From JAGRCP01 sp942490705 (lineage in GTDB: Bacteria > Chloroflexota > Anaerolineae > Caldilineales > Caldilineaceae), in NCBI GenBank assembly GCA_942490705.1, contig CALNXY010000012.1, positions 1,116,001-1,180,000 on the forward strand: a DNA stretch of 64,000 nt, read 5' to 3'. How positions within the stretch are numbered: position 1 is the stretch's first letter; each line of letters begins with the position of its first letter. The position numbers were made by a program, and so were the translations under genes. Under the pieces are notes generated by a model, which saw only the letters and a program-made list of their open reading frames with translations, did not search any database and was not told where the DNA came from. This document shows positions 8,094 through 17,375 of the stretch, piece after piece.

Positions 8094-8931
8094 CGCGAAG
8101 ATGCCGCCGCAAGAGGACAACCAGACGTTGAAAACCCGCCCGGCCCTGCACCTGCCGGACTGGGTGATCGGCGTGCTGACGCTGCTCGTCATCCTCATCG
8201 TGTGGGAAGCTGCCGTGCGCGCCGACTTGCTGAATGACTTCCGCTTTCCGCCCCCCTCCAAACTGGCCGTAGCTCTGGGCGATCTCACAACCCAGGGATT
8301 TCCACGGGGCGTCACGGTTTTTTCGCATATCGGCGCCACCATGCAGCGCATTCTCACCGGCTATCTCCTGGCGACGCTCCTGGCCATTCCGCTGGGCCTG
8401 ATCATCGGCAGCCGCGAATTTTTGGATCGAGCCGCCAACCCCATCATTACCTTCGCCCGCTCCGTCGCCTCGATTAGCCTGCTGCCTCTGGCAGTGGCCT
8501 GGTTTGGCGTGGGCGAAGTGAGCCGCGTCTTTTTGATCACCTACGCCTGCTTCTGGGTCATCCTCACCGCGGTCATCCACGGCTACAAGTCGGTCGACCC
8601 TGTGCTCGTGCGGGCCGCGCAGACCCTTGGCGCTTCGGAACGCCAGATCTTCTACCGGGTCATGTTACCGGCCAGCCTGCCCCGCATCTTCGCTGGCATG
8701 AAGATCGCACTGGGGCTTGCCTTTCTCGTCATCGTGGCCGTGGAGATGATCGGCACGATTGAGGGGCTGGGCGCGCTGGTGATGGAGGCGCGCACGTTCT
8801 ATCGCACCGACATGACCATGGTCGGGATGTTGATCATCGCCGCCTTTGGCTTCTTGCTTGCAAAGGGGCTGGACCGGCTTGAGCGGGCGCTGATGCCCTG
8901 GTCGACCGATCTCGACGAGGTGGAGCGATGA
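8080..8931 (+). CDS. SsuC/TauC-type ABC permease
   Basis: An inner-membrane permease of 283 residues with about six hydrophobic segments (WVIGVLTLLVILIVW first) and the BPD/EAA loop (AAQTLGASERQIFYRVMLPA). The GTG start overlaps the ATPase gene by 14 nt; an ATG at 8101 is a possible alternative. It is the first of two paralogous permeases, presumably forming a heterodimer. Confidence 0.87.
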   Translation: MQSSSAKMPPQEDNQTLKTRPALHLPDWVIGVLTLLVILIVWEAAVRADLLNDFRFPPPSKLAVALGDLTTQGFPRGVTVFSHIGATMQRILTGYLLATLLAIPLGLIIGSREFLDRAANPIITFARSVASISLLPLAVAWFGVGEVSRVFLITYACFWVILTAVIHGYKSVDPVLVRAAQTLGASERQIFYRVMLPASLPRIFAGMKIALGLAFLVIVAVEMIGTIEGLGALVMEARTFYRTDMTMVGMLIIAAFGFLLAKGLDRLERALMPWSTDLDEVER

Positions 8932-9698
8932 GCAAAGCGCGTCCTACTCTTCTCTACCTGGCGCCCTGGATTGGGGTGGCGAGCGTGCTGGTTCTCTGGC
9001 AGGTAGTGGTTGCCCTGCGCATCTTGGATCCGGCGATCTTTCCCGGTCCGGCTCAGGTGCTGCAGTCGGCCGTCACCGATCTTTCGGCCCTGGAACTGGC
9101 CAATCACATTCGCGCCAGCCTGACCCGCGTCACCTTGGGCTTCGCCCTGGGGACAATGCTGGGCATTACAATCGGCATTGCCTCGGGGTGGTACGTGACG
9201 CTGGGCAAAATTGTCTGGACGCCCATCGAAGTCCTGCGCCCCATCCCGCCGCTGGCGTGGATCCCCCTGGCACTGATCTGGTTTGGGCTGGGCGAGGAGT
9301 CAAAGATCTTCATCATCTTCCTGGGCGCGTTCTTTCCCATCGTGACAAACACGTACAAGGGCATGCTCAGCGTCGACCCCATGCTGATCCGCGCCGGCCA
9401 GATGATGGGGTTGAAGGGACCCAAGCTGCTCCTGCGCGTGGCCATCCCCGCGGCCATGCCGGATATCGCCACCGGTCTGCGCATCGGCTGGAGCCTGGCC
9501 TTTGGGTCGCTGGTCGCGGCTGAAATTCTGGCGGCGCAAGAGGGCTTGGGCTACATGATCATGCATGCCCGCGAACTCGGTCAGACCGGCCTGATCGTCT
9601 TCGGCATCATCACGATTGGCGTAGTGACCTTTCTGACTGACTATCTGCTCAATACCCTCTTTCTCAAGCGGCAGCTGCGTTGGCATACCCGCGATTGA
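8928..9698 (+). CDS. SsuC/TauC-type ABC permease, second copy
   Basis: A 256-residue membrane permease with the EAA-like loop (RAGQMMGLKGPKLLLRVAIP) and hydrophobic segments across its length. It overlaps the preceding permease by ATGA. Two different permease subunits, rather than a homodimer, are less common in Ssu/Tau systems and are seen in some nitrate, pyrimidine-precursor and riboflavin-type importers. A gap of about 95 nt separates it from the binding-protein gene. Confidence 0.87.
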   Translation: MSKARPTLLYLAPWIGVASVLVLWQVVVALRILDPAIFPGPAQVLQSAVTDLSALELANHIRASLTRVTLGFALGTMLGITIGIASGWYVTLGKIVWTPIEVLRPIPPLAWIPLALIWFGLGEESKIFIIFLGAFFPIVTNTYKGMLSVDPMLIRAGQMMGLKGPKLLLRVAIPAAMPDIATGLRIGWSLAFGSLVAAEILAAQEGLGYMIMHARELGQTGLIVFGIITIGVVTFLTDYLLNTLFLKRQLRWHTRD

Positions 9699-9792
9699 CG
9701 GCTGGTCGCAACCATTCATGGGAGGTATCAAGACCATCAGACCCACGACCGTTTACTTGATCTGCAACCCGTTCATCACAAGGAGGATTTCC

Positions 9793-10908
9793 ATGCGTAC
9801 CCTCAAGTTATTTGCCTTGCTGTTGGTTGTCATGCTCGTGGCTACAGCCTGCGCTGCGCCGGCTCTGCCCGCACCAGACGCGGCGCCCGCGGACGCCACG
9901 GAAGCGCCCGCCGAGGAAGGGGCCGGCGATGACGCTAGCGCCCAACCCGAGGTCACCGACATCGCGTTGGGATTTGGCGTTGACGCGGTCTTCGCGCCCC
10001 ACATCGTCGCGATTCAAAAGGGCTGGTTCGACGAGGCCGGCTTCACGTCGGTCGAGACACCTTCCTTCACGGCCGGCGCGCTGGCCGGTGAAGCATTGGC
10101 CGCCGGCGAGATTCAGCTCTGGACGCCCGGCAATGTCCCGCCTATCAGCATGGTCCACAACGGCATGCCGATCTTGATCACAGGCGTGAACACGCCGGCC
10201 TATATCGAGAAGCTCGTCGTCCGTAACGATGCCGGACTCGAGCAACCGGAAGATCTCTACGACATCCGCATTGGCCTGCTGGAAGGCTCGACTGCGTCGG
10301 CCGTGCTGGCGAATATTGCCGAAGACTATGGGCTCGATGTAAACCAGATGCAGGTTGTCAACCTGCCCCCGCCCGAGCAGCTAACCTCGCTCATCAACAA
10401 TGACGTTCAGGCCATGATCGTCTGGAACCCGTGGCCCTATCAAGCCCTGGCTACGGAGGGGCTCGACGTGAGCGTGATGCACAACGGCACGGTCGCTTCC
10501 TTCCCGTGGGACGAGGGGACCGAGAGTCAGACCTCGAACACGCTCTCCGTCTGGGTGATGGGCGAAGAGTTCGTGCGCGAGAATCCGATCGCGGCCCAGG
10601 CCATTATGGACGTCATGCTGCGGGCGCAGGAGTACGTGCGTGACCCGGCCAACCGCGAAGAAGTCGTGCAGATGGTGGCGGAGTGGAACGATCAGCCGCT
10701 GGAACTGCTCGAAGCCATGTGGGAGGAGTATCCCTTCACACCCAACATCGACGCGACCTACGTGACCGATATGCAGACCTATACCGACTTCCTTGCCGAA
10801 GCCGGCCGCATCGGTGATCCCATGGATCCGCTGGACTATACCTACACCGGCTTCCTGGAGAACTACAATCCTGACTATGCCGGCGTAACGGGCGCCTGGC
10901 AGCCCTAA
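9793..10908 (+). CDS. SsuA/NMT1-type substrate-binding lipoprotein
   Basis: A 371-residue lipoprotein with signal peptide and lipobox (VATACAAP), an Ala/Glu-rich linker, and an NMT1/SsuA-like fold starting at IALGFGVDAVFAPHIVAIQK. The start is fixed by a perfect AGGAGG 7 nt upstream. It captures the substrate of the adjacent importer. The family binds aliphatic sulfonates, nitrate, bicarbonate or thiamine precursors, and the sequence alone does not separate these. A large nested hairpin follows immediately and probably stabilises or terminates the transcript. Confidence 0.87.
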   Translation: MRTLKLFALLLVVMLVATACAAPALPAPDAAPADATEAPAEEGAGDDASAQPEVTDIALGFGVDAVFAPHIVAIQKGWFDEAGFTSVETPSFTAGALAGEALAAGEIQLWTPGNVPPISMVHNGMPILITGVNTPAYIEKLVVRNDAGLEQPEDLYDIRIGLLEGSTASAVLANIAEDYGLDVNQMQVVNLPPPEQLTSLINNDVQAMIVWNPWPYQALATEGLDVSVMHNGTVASFPWDEGTESQTSNTLSVWVMGEEFVRENPIAAQAIMDVMLRAQEYVRDPANREEVVQMVAEWNDQPLELLEAMWEEYPFTPNIDATYVTDMQTYTDFLAEAGRIGDPMDPLDYTYTGFLENYNPDYAGVTGAWQP

Positions 10909-10914
10909 TAAGTA

Positions 10915-11021
10915 ATTGTCCGCAGACAACGTAGCGATTTCACCTTCCTGGAAGCTTTCCATCAGGCTGGCTATCTGCCAGTACAGCTTCCAGGAAGGTT
11001 GCGAACTTGATTCCGGACAAT
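10915..11021 (+). repeat. nested inverted-repeat (long hairpin) element
   Basis: Outer arms ATTGTCCG/CGGACAAT (10915-10922 and 11014-11021) enclose perfect 15-bp arms ACCTTCCTGGAAGCT (10942-10956 and 10985-10999), which enclose CTGGC/GCCAG. The whole could fold as one rod about 107 nt long. It follows the binding-protein stop by 6 nt. No T-tract follows, so it fits mRNA protection or a small mobile repeat better than an intrinsic terminator. The rest of the gap up to 11231 shows nothing recognisable. Confidence 0.65.
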
Positions 11022-11231
11022 CACTCAGCGCCAGGGCAGGGTTAGCGTGTGGCGTGATGCAGCTTGTCACGCCTCACGCTGCTCTGCTCTGTACCTGTCG
11101 ACGGCCGAAGGCGTCGCCCGGACTCGTCTACATGACGTGCGGGCGTCAAGTCTTTTTCGCTCGCTCAGAACGAAGTGCACATGACATGCGCCTCAAACGC
11201 TGTGCGCTTCAAATCGTAAGGAACCAAACGC

Positions 11232-12266
11232 GTGATAGAAAACGCAAACCGCATCGGGATCATCGGGGCCGGCTTTATCAGCGATTATCACATCCGCGGC
11301 CTCCAGGCTGCCGGTGCAGAGGTTGCGGCCATTGCCAGCCGAACCCAGGCAAGCGCCCAGGCCCAAGCCGAACGCTTCCGGATCCCAGACGCGACAGACG
11401 ATTATCGTGCCCTGCTCGAACGCGACGATATCGGCGCCGTGGTCATCACCACGCCCGATTTCACCCACGAAGAGGTTGCCGTGGCGAGTGCGGAAGCGGG
11501 CAAAGCCATGCTGCTGCAGAAGCCCATGGCGCGCAACAGCGCTGAGTGCCGCACCATCATTGAGGCGGCGCAACAGAACGGCGTGCCGCTCTTTGTCAGC
11601 TTCATGCATCGCTACTTTGAGGAAGTACAGCAGATGCGCGTACTGCTTCAGGAGAACGCGCTCGGTCCCATCTACTCCGTGCGGCAGCGCAACGCCACGC
11701 CTGGCGCGGATTGGGCCGCCTGGTTCTTCAAACGCGAAAACGTGGGCGGCGGCGCCATGATGCAGCTCGGCGTCCATGGCATCGACCTGATTCGCTATCT
11801 CTTTGGCGAAATCGAGGCCGTGCTGGCCACGACCGCCCTCATGCGTCCGCAACGGACGCTGCGCGACGGTACCGTCGTACGGCCGGACAGCGAGGATCTC
11901 GTGCTGGCGACCTACCGGCTTGCATCCGGCGCCCTGGTGAGCCACGAGTGCGGCTACAACGAGGTGGCCGGCACCGATCGTTTTCGCATGGAGATTTATG
12001 GCGCTAACGGCACGGCCTGGCTACGTACGCAACGGGGCGATCTGGCCCTTTACGCTCCGGACCATTTTGGTCAAGAGGGCTGGTTTGCGCCCGCGCTGCC
12101 GACGCTTCCGCTGGGCCTGCGCCACCATCGCCACTTCTTGGCCATGGTCGCCGGTGAGGAGCCGCCTGACACATCGGCAGCGGACGGGCTGGCCACGCTG
12201 TTCGTCTGCGAAGCCATCTACCGCTCCGCGGAGAGCGGCGTCTGGGAGGAGGTAGAGAAGCCATGA
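11232..12266 (+). CDS. Gfo/Idh/MocA family oxidoreductase 1
   Basis: A 344-residue NAD(P)-dependent dehydrogenase. The N-terminal Rossmann motif is GIIGAGFISDYH, and the family's EKP motif appears as LLQKPMARN near residue 97. The C-terminal alpha/beta domain carries GGGAMMQLGVHGIDLIRYLFGE. The family oxidises or reduces sugars, inositols or their derivatives. GTG start with AAGGA upstream; the stop overlaps the next gene by ATGA. Gln replaces the usual Glu of EKP. Confidence 0.87.
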   Translation: MIENANRIGIIGAGFISDYHIRGLQAAGAEVAAIASRTQASAQAQAERFRIPDATDDYRALLERDDIGAVVITTPDFTHEEVAVASAEAGKAMLLQKPMARNSAECRTIIEAAQQNGVPLFVSFMHRYFEEVQQMRVLLQENALGPIYSVRQRNATPGADWAAWFFKRENVGGGAMMQLGVHGIDLIRYLFGEIEAVLATTALMRPQRTLRDGTVVRPDSEDLVLATYRLASGALVSHECGYNEVAGTDRFRMEIYGANGTAWLRTQRGDLALYAPDHFGQEGWFAPALPTLPLGLRHHRHFLAMVAGEEPPDTSAADGLATLFVCEAIYRSAESGVWEEVEKP

Positions 12267-13330
12267 CCGAGCCGATTCGTTTTGCCGTGCTGAGCTTTGC
12301 CCATTTCCACGCTAACTTCTGGAGTGAAGCCATCAATGACGCGTCCGACGCGGTTCTCAGCGGCATTTGGGACGATGACGAGGAACGTGGGCGCGATGCC
12401 GCCGCTCGCTACGGGACCGAGTTCTGGCCCGATTTAGACGCCCTGCTGGCGGCAAGCGATGCTGTCGGGATCACCTCCGAGACCAGCAAGCATGTCGAAC
12501 TGGTGGCGGCGGCTGCCCGCCATGGCTGCGCCGTTCTGCTGGAGAAGCCCATGGCGCGCAATCTGGACGAGTGTCGCCAGATTCTGGAGACGGTGCAGGC
12601 GTCCGGCGTGAAGTTCATGCAGAATTTTCCCAAGCGCTACGATCCCATCAACGCCGAACTGGCGCAGATCGTGCAGAGCGGTGCGTTGGGCAAGCTTGCG
12701 CTCGTGCGCGTGCGTCACGCCAACTACCACTTGCTCGAACTGGGTCAAACCGCGGCGGACGAATGGTTTGCTTCGCCTGAGCTGGCCGGTGGCGGTTCAC
12801 TGCTTGACGAAGGCATTCACGCCGCCGATCTCCTCTTGTGGTTGCTGGGTGAGCCCGAGGCCGCCTGTGCGGCCGTCTCAAACGCCACCCTGGGGCTGCC
12901 GCTCGACGATTCGGGGATTGCCCTCTTCCGGTATCCCAGCGGTACGATCGCGGAGATTACCGCCAGCGGGACGCTGGTGGCCGCGCCCGAGTCCATCGAA
13001 CTTTTTGGGACGGAGGGGAGCGCGTTCCTCACGGGCGTCGACCTGGCGTCGCGTGAGTTTGCCCAGCCGCCTTACCTGCGCGTCTTCAAGCGCGGCGAAG
13101 AACGGGGTGTCTGGCAAGGCTCGTCAACGGTGCCCAATTTCAGAACCGGCCACTTTCACCAAAATGGCCCCCTCCATTTCTTGCGCTACCTGCGTGACGA
13201 AGCGGAGCCGGTCGTATCACTGGAAGAGGGCTGGAAATCTCTGGCGATGATCGAGGCTGCTTACGCTGCTGCCAGCACGGGGCAATGGCAGCCGGTTGCC
13301 ACCACACTAGGCAAGAAAGTTGATCCATAA
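12263..13330 (+). CDS. Gfo/Idh/MocA family oxidoreductase 2
   Basis: A 355-residue dehydrogenase of the same family as its neighbour, with canonical LLEKPMARN and the C-terminal GGGSLLDEGIHAADLLLWLL motif containing the likely catalytic His. The N-terminal dinucleotide motif is unusual (AVLSFAHFHANFW instead of GxGxxG), a variant known in some members. It overlaps the first dehydrogenase by 4 nt and abuts the PHP gene, so the three are certainly cotranscribed. Consecutive dehydrogenases often act on successive oxidation states of one sugar. Confidence 0.87.
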   Translation: MTEPIRFAVLSFAHFHANFWSEAINDASDAVLSGIWDDDEERGRDAAARYGTEFWPDLDALLAASDAVGITSETSKHVELVAAAARHGCAVLLEKPMARNLDECRQILETVQASGVKFMQNFPKRYDPINAELAQIVQSGALGKLALVRVRHANYHLLELGQTAADEWFASPELAGGGSLLDEGIHAADLLLWLLGEPEAACAAVSNATLGLPLDDSGIALFRYPSGTIAEITASGTLVAAPESIELFGTEGSAFLTGVDLASREFAQPPYLRVFKRGEERGVWQGSSTVPNFRTGHFHQNGPLHFLRYLRDEAEPVVSLEEGWKSLAMIEAAYAAASTGQWQPVATTLGKKVDP

Positions 13331-14848
13331 GTGCTGACTGCATACCGAGGATTGCGTCCCTTCTGGGGGGATATTCACAGCCACTGCAATGTTGGGTACG
13401 GCCATGGCGCCATCGAAGACGCCTTTCAGAACGCACGGCTGCAGCTGGACTTCGCCTGCGTCACGGTTCACGCCCACTGGCCGGATATTCCGGAGCGCTC
13501 GCCGCGCCTTGCGCCGGTGGTGGATTATCATCAGCGTGGCTTTGCGCGCACGGCCGAGCAGTGGCAGCGTCTCACCGAGGTCGTGGAAGCCAACAACGAG
13601 CCGGGCGATTTTGTCACCTTTCACGGATTTGAGTGGCACAGCCTTCGCTATGGCGATCACAATGTCTATTTTCGGGAAGCAGGCGGCGACATTGTGCGGG
13701 CGACTTCGCTTGAAGACATGCGCGCACAGCTGCGCGACTACCGGACACAAGGCTTGGAAAGCATGTTGCTGCCCCACCATATCGGTTACCGCCAAGGCTA
13801 CCGCGGCATCAACTGGTCCACCTTTACGCCGGAGTTCAGCCCGGCGGTGGAGATCATGTCCATGCACGGCACGTCAGAGAGCGACGACGCGCCACAGCCA
13901 TATCTGCACACCATGGGCCCGCTGGATTGGCATAGCTCCTACCAGTATGGGCTCGCCCAGGGACACGTGACGGGCGTCTTTGGCTCGACCGATCATCATA
14001 GCGCCCATCCCGGCAGCTACGGTCATGGCCGTCTGGCCGTCTGGTCAGAGCAGTTGACGCGAACGGCGATCTGGGAGGCGATCCAGCAGCGACGTACGGT
14101 AGCGCTGACCGGCGACAATATTGCCCTGGCCTTGGCGCTCAACGGGCAGCCGCTGGGCGCAGTTGTGGACGCGACGCCCGAGCGGCAGATCGAGATTGAA
14201 GTCGCCGGCGGTGATGCGCTCGATTACGTGGAGATTTTGCATAACAATCGCGTGCTGCAGCGTTGGAACGGCAGCCGGTCGGAGACGATCAACTGGGATG
14301 AGCCGCTGCAGGTGCATTTCGAAGTGGGCTGGGGCAACAGGAATGAGCCAGTCGAGTGGGCGGTAGCGCTGGCGGTAGAAGGGGGCGAACTGGTGGACGT
14401 CGAGCCCCGTTTTCGTGGCTATGAGACGGTTGCGCCCCAGGCAAAGGAAGAAGCCACCTATGCGTTTAGCCGATGGCAACGTGATGGCGAACAGGGCGTC
14501 ACCTTCCACACTCGCACGTGGGGCAATCCGACGACCACGACCTCGAATACGCAGGGCGTCTCGTTGTCCGTGCTCGGCACCGCCGCGACAAAGCTGGTCG
14601 GCACCGTCAACGGCGAGCAGATCGAGGCCTCCCTCGCTGATTTGGCGCAAGGATCTCAGTCCGGCTACCTCGGCGGCTTTTTGACCCCGGCTTACCGCTT
14701 CCGCCGCGCCGTGCCGCGTGCGGATAGCACCGGGCGCTTTGCCCTCACCCACAATGGCACAGGCGAGCAGCGGGACTGGTACTACGTCCGCGTCCGCCAG
14801 AAAAACGGCCAATGGGCGTGGTCCTCCCCCATCTGGGTAAGGGCCTAG
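13331..14848 (+). CDS. PHP-type metallohydrolase 1
   Basis: A 505-residue protein. The first 280 residues carry a PHP-like metal centre: GDIHSHC near the N-terminus, VTVHAHW, FHGFEWHS, LLPHHIGY and FGSTDHHS, that is, all clustered His/Asp/Glu sets of the fold. The C-terminal 200 residues look like beta-rich accessory domains (DYVEILHNNRVLQRW) ending in YYVRVRQKNGQWAWSSPIWV. PHP proteins hydrolyse phosphoesters or other bonds with bound metals; no signal peptide is present. GTG start directly at the preceding stop. A close paralogue (526 residues at its longest, sharing nearly every motif) occurs at the other ROK cluster. The substrate is unknown. It may relate to CehA/DUF3604-type hydrolases. 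Confidence 0.78.
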   Translation: MLTAYRGLRPFWGDIHSHCNVGYGHGAIEDAFQNARLQLDFACVTVHAHWPDIPERSPRLAPVVDYHQRGFARTAEQWQRLTEVVEANNEPGDFVTFHGFEWHSLRYGDHNVYFREAGGDIVRATSLEDMRAQLRDYRTQGLESMLLPHHIGYRQGYRGINWSTFTPEFSPAVEIMSMHGTSESDDAPQPYLHTMGPLDWHSSYQYGLAQGHVTGVFGSTDHHSAHPGSYGHGRLAVWSEQLTRTAIWEAIQQRRTVALTGDNIALALALNGQPLGAVVDATPERQIEIEVAGGDALDYVEILHNNRVLQRWNGSRSETINWDEPLQVHFEVGWGNRNEPVEWAVALAVEGGELVDVEPRFRGYETVAPQAKEEATYAFSRWQRDGEQGVTFHTRTWGNPTTTTSNTQGVSLSVLGTAATKLVGTVNGEQIEASLADLAQGSQSGYLGGFLTPAYRFRRAVPRADSTGRFALTHNGTGEQRDWYYVRVRQKNGQWAWSSPIWVRA

Positions 14849-14982
14849 AGCCAGCACGCCATATCACCGTGACTGGCACTGGCTCACGCCCGCCCCGCCA
14901 ACAAAACCCCGCAGCGCTATTGCTTGTCACGGCAACGAATCTCCTCCTCAACATCCCCCCACAACCCTAAGACCCCACACCC

Positions 14983-15540
14983 CTACACCCCCACAACCCC
15001 CTCAACATCCGCCGCCTGCTCCAACTGACGCGGCGTCACCTTGGCCCCAATCAGCACCGCCCCGGCCAGATTGGCCCCGCTCAGATCGGCCAGCGCCAGG
15101 TTGGCTTCGGTCAGGTCGGCTCCGGCCAGGTTGGTGTTGATCAGATCTGCTCCGCCCAGATTGGCCCCGGCCAGGTAGCAGTGGCGGCAATCGGCCTCGT
15201 TGAGGATCGTGGCGATCAGCTGCGCGCGCCCCAGCCCCAGGTGTCGCAGCTCCGCATAGCGCAAATCGGCGCTGCTCAGGGACAGGCGGGCGGCCGGGTC
15301 ACTGCCTGAGCCATTGCCAAAGCCGCCGATCAGCCCCGCCTGATAGAGGAATTCCAACAGAACCCCCTTGTGACCCCCATTGAGCAGGCGCAGCGTGGCC
15401 AGCACGTGGCTGCGCAACAGCACCACCGCGCTCGCCTCTTCCCGCCCGTCAATGACCGCGGCCACCCACGGCGAAATGCGCGTCAAACAACGCTGCAACG
15501 CATCGTAAGATTCGGCAGTCGAAGAAGATTCCGTCATCAT
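14983..15540 (-). CDS. pentapeptide-repeat protein
   Basis: A 185-residue protein. An N-terminal helical domain is followed from about residue 95 by about 14 pentapeptide units of the A(N/D)LxX type (AGANLGGADLINTNLAGADL), which should form a right-handed quadrilateral beta-helix. A short helical tail (TPRQLEQAADVEG) closes it. Roles of such proteins range from gyrase protection to regulation and cannot be assigned here. Two consecutive ATG codons begin the gene and the second is equally possible. It is followed on the same strand by the peptide ABC cluster, and about 130 nt of featureless DNA separates it from the PHP gene. Confidence 0.85.
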   Translation of the reverse strand: MMTESSSTAESYDALQRCLTRISPWVAAVIDGREEASAVVLLRSHVLATLRLLNGGHKGVLLEFLYQAGLIGGFGNGSGSDPAARLSLSSADLRYAELRHLGLGRAQLIATILNEADCRHCYLAGANLGGADLINTNLAGADLTEANLALADLSGANLAGAVLIGAKVTPRQLEQAADVEGVVGV

Positions 15541-15570
15541 TAAAAATTTACCATTATCAATTGCCCATTA

Positions 15571-16452
15571 TCAATTATCTTTCGCTTGTCCGGTGACGTC
15601 GCTCAGGCCGTCGCCGATCAGGTTGATGGCGAGCACGCAGATGAAGATGCCCACGCCGGGGAAGAGGCCGATCCACCAGGCGCGGCGGATGTACTGCTGC
15701 GCGCCGCTGAGCATGGCGCCCCACTCGGGATCGGGCGGCTGCACGCCCATGCCCAGAAAGCTGAGCGCCGCGCCTTCCAGAATCGCGCCGCCGATGCCGA
15801 TGGTGGCCAGAACCAGGAGGGGACTAGCGATATTGGGCAGAATGTGGCGACGCATGATGCGGCCGTTGGGCACGCCCGTGGCCCGGGCCGCGCTGACATA
15901 GTCGGCTTCGCGCACGGCAAAGACCGTGCCGCGCGTCAGGCGCATGAACGAGGGCACAAAGCCGATGCCCACGGCAATGATCACATTGCGCGTGCCGGGT
16001 CCCAGAATGGTGACGATCACCAGCGCCAGCAGGATGCCGGGAAAGGCCAGCAGCACCTCAGTCACCCAGGAGAGGCCGGCATCCAGCCAGCCGCCATAGA
16101 AGCCGGCGCCCATGCCGAGGAGGATACCGACCAGCGCGCCCAGCGTGACGGCCAGAAAGCCGACGATCAGCGAGACGCGCCCGCCATAGACAAAGCGCGC
16201 AAAGACGTCGCGCCCCAGATTGTCCGTGCCCATGGGCGGGGCTTGGGTCGGCGTCTGAAAGATGGCGGCGGGGTTGACCTGCAGGGGGTCAAGTTCGGGC
16301 AGGAGCAGCGGCGTGAGAAAGACCAACGCCACCAAGCCGATGAGCAGCAGTGCGCCGAAGACGACGCTCGGCTGGCGGCGCAGCGCCCAAAGCCGGCTCT
16401 TGCTGCGCTTGCTTGGGCCCAGATCCGCCAGCGAAGAAGAGGAAGCGCTCAT
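15571..16452 (-). CDS. peptide/nickel-type ABC permease (DppC family)
   Basis: A 293-residue permease complete for the family. It has an N-terminal TM (PSVVFGALLLIGLVALVFL), the periplasmic TDNLGRDVFARFVYGGR motif, the EAA loop (ARATGVPNGRIMRRHILPN), SFLGMGVQPPDPEWG and a C-terminal NLIGDGLSD. The start codon overlaps the DppB stop by 4 nt; longer reading frames upstream only mirror dppB. The cluster lacks ATPase genes. Confidence 0.88.
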   Translation of the reverse strand: MSASSSSLADLGPSKRSKSRLWALRRQPSVVFGALLLIGLVALVFLTPLLLPELDPLQVNPAAIFQTPTQAPPMGTDNLGRDVFARFVYGGRVSLIVGFLAVTLGALVGILLGMGAGFYGGWLDAGLSWVTEVLLAFPGILLALVIVTILGPGTRNVIIAVGIGFVPSFMRLTRGTVFAVREADYVSAARATGVPNGRIMRRHILPNIASPLLVLATIGIGGAILEGAALSFLGMGVQPPDPEWGAMLSGAQQYIRRAWWIGLFPGVGIFICVLAINLIGDGLSDVTGQAKDN

Positions 16453-17375
16453 TGCAGGCGGATGCGCGGGTTGAGGTAGGCGTAGAGGATGTCGGTGAAG
16501 GTGTTGATCAGCACGTAGATCACGGCAATGACCAGGACGACGCCCTGCACCACGGGGAAATCGCGGTTGTTGACCGCAGTGACGGCCAGTCGCCCGATGC
16601 CCTGGCGGGCGAAGATCGTCTCCACGACGGTCGAACCGGCGAGCAGGAAGCCGACCTGGAGCGCGACGATTGTCACCACGGGAATCAAGGCGTTGGGCAG
16701 CGCATGGCGGAGCACCAGCTGCCGGTGGCGCAAGCCCTTGGCCTGGGCCGTGCGCATGTAGTCCTGATCCAGCGTGTCGACCATGCTCGCACGCACCACG
16801 CGCGCAATCACCGCGGCTTCGGCAATGCCCAGGGTGATCGCCGGCAGAATGAGCCCGCGCCAGTCGTCGCTGCTGGCCACGCTGGGCAACCAGCCCAGCC
16901 TGACCGAGAAGATCATGATCAGCATCAGCCCGAGCCAGAAGCTGGGGATGGAGATGCCGGAGACGGCCAGCGACATGATCGCGGTATCGACCCAACTGCC
17001 ATGGCGCAGCGCACCGATGATGCCGAGCCCCAGCCCCAAGAAAACGGCCAGAAACATGGCGGCCACGGTCAGCTGGATTGTACTGGGCAACTGTTCGCCG
17101 ATCATGACCGAGACCGGCCGTCCGCTGCGGATCGACGTGCCCAGGTCACCCTGGAGCACGCCGCGCACATAGTTCAGGTATTGCACCGGCAGGGGATCGT
17201 TGAGCCCCAGCTCCTCCCGCAGCGCCTCGGCCTGCTCTTTTGGCACCGCCTGGCGTCCCAGCAGGACCATCACGGGGTCGCCGGGCACCAGCCGCAGCAT
17301 GGAAAAGGTGAGCAGCGAGACGCCTACCAACACCAAGAGCGATGTCAGCAGGCGTCGCGTCAGATACGCGCCCAT
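16449..17375 (-). CDS. peptide/nickel-type ABC permease (DppB family)
   Basis: A 308-residue permease with the N-terminal TM (LLTSLLVLVGVSLLTFSMLR), the PGDPVMVLLG motif, the EAA loop (AKGLRHRQLVLRHALPNALI) and the GSTVVETIFARQGIGRL segment typical of DppB. Its ATG directly follows the binding-protein stop codon (TAAATG). Confidence 0.9.
   Translation of the reverse strand: MGAYLTRRLLTSLLVLVGVSLLTFSMLRLVPGDPVMVLLGRQAVPKEQAEALREELGLNDPLPVQYLNYVRGVLQGDLGTSIRSGRPVSVMIGEQLPSTIQLTVAAMFLAVFLGLGLGIIGALRHGSWVDTAIMSLAVSGISIPSFWLGLMLIMIFSVRLGWLPSVASSDDWRGLILPAITLGIAEAAVIARVVRASMVDTLDQDYMRTAQAKGLRHRQLVLRHALPNALIPVVTIVALQVGFLLAGSTVVETIFARQGIGRLAVTAVNNRDFPVVQGVVLVIAVIYVLINTFTDILYAYLNPRIRLQ

Noticed and set aside
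16453..16995. N-terminal extension of the DppC permease frame
   Set aside because: The extra 181 codons overlap dppB in another frame and read as Arg/His-rich noise. The ATG overlapping the DppB stop gives a normal-length DppC.
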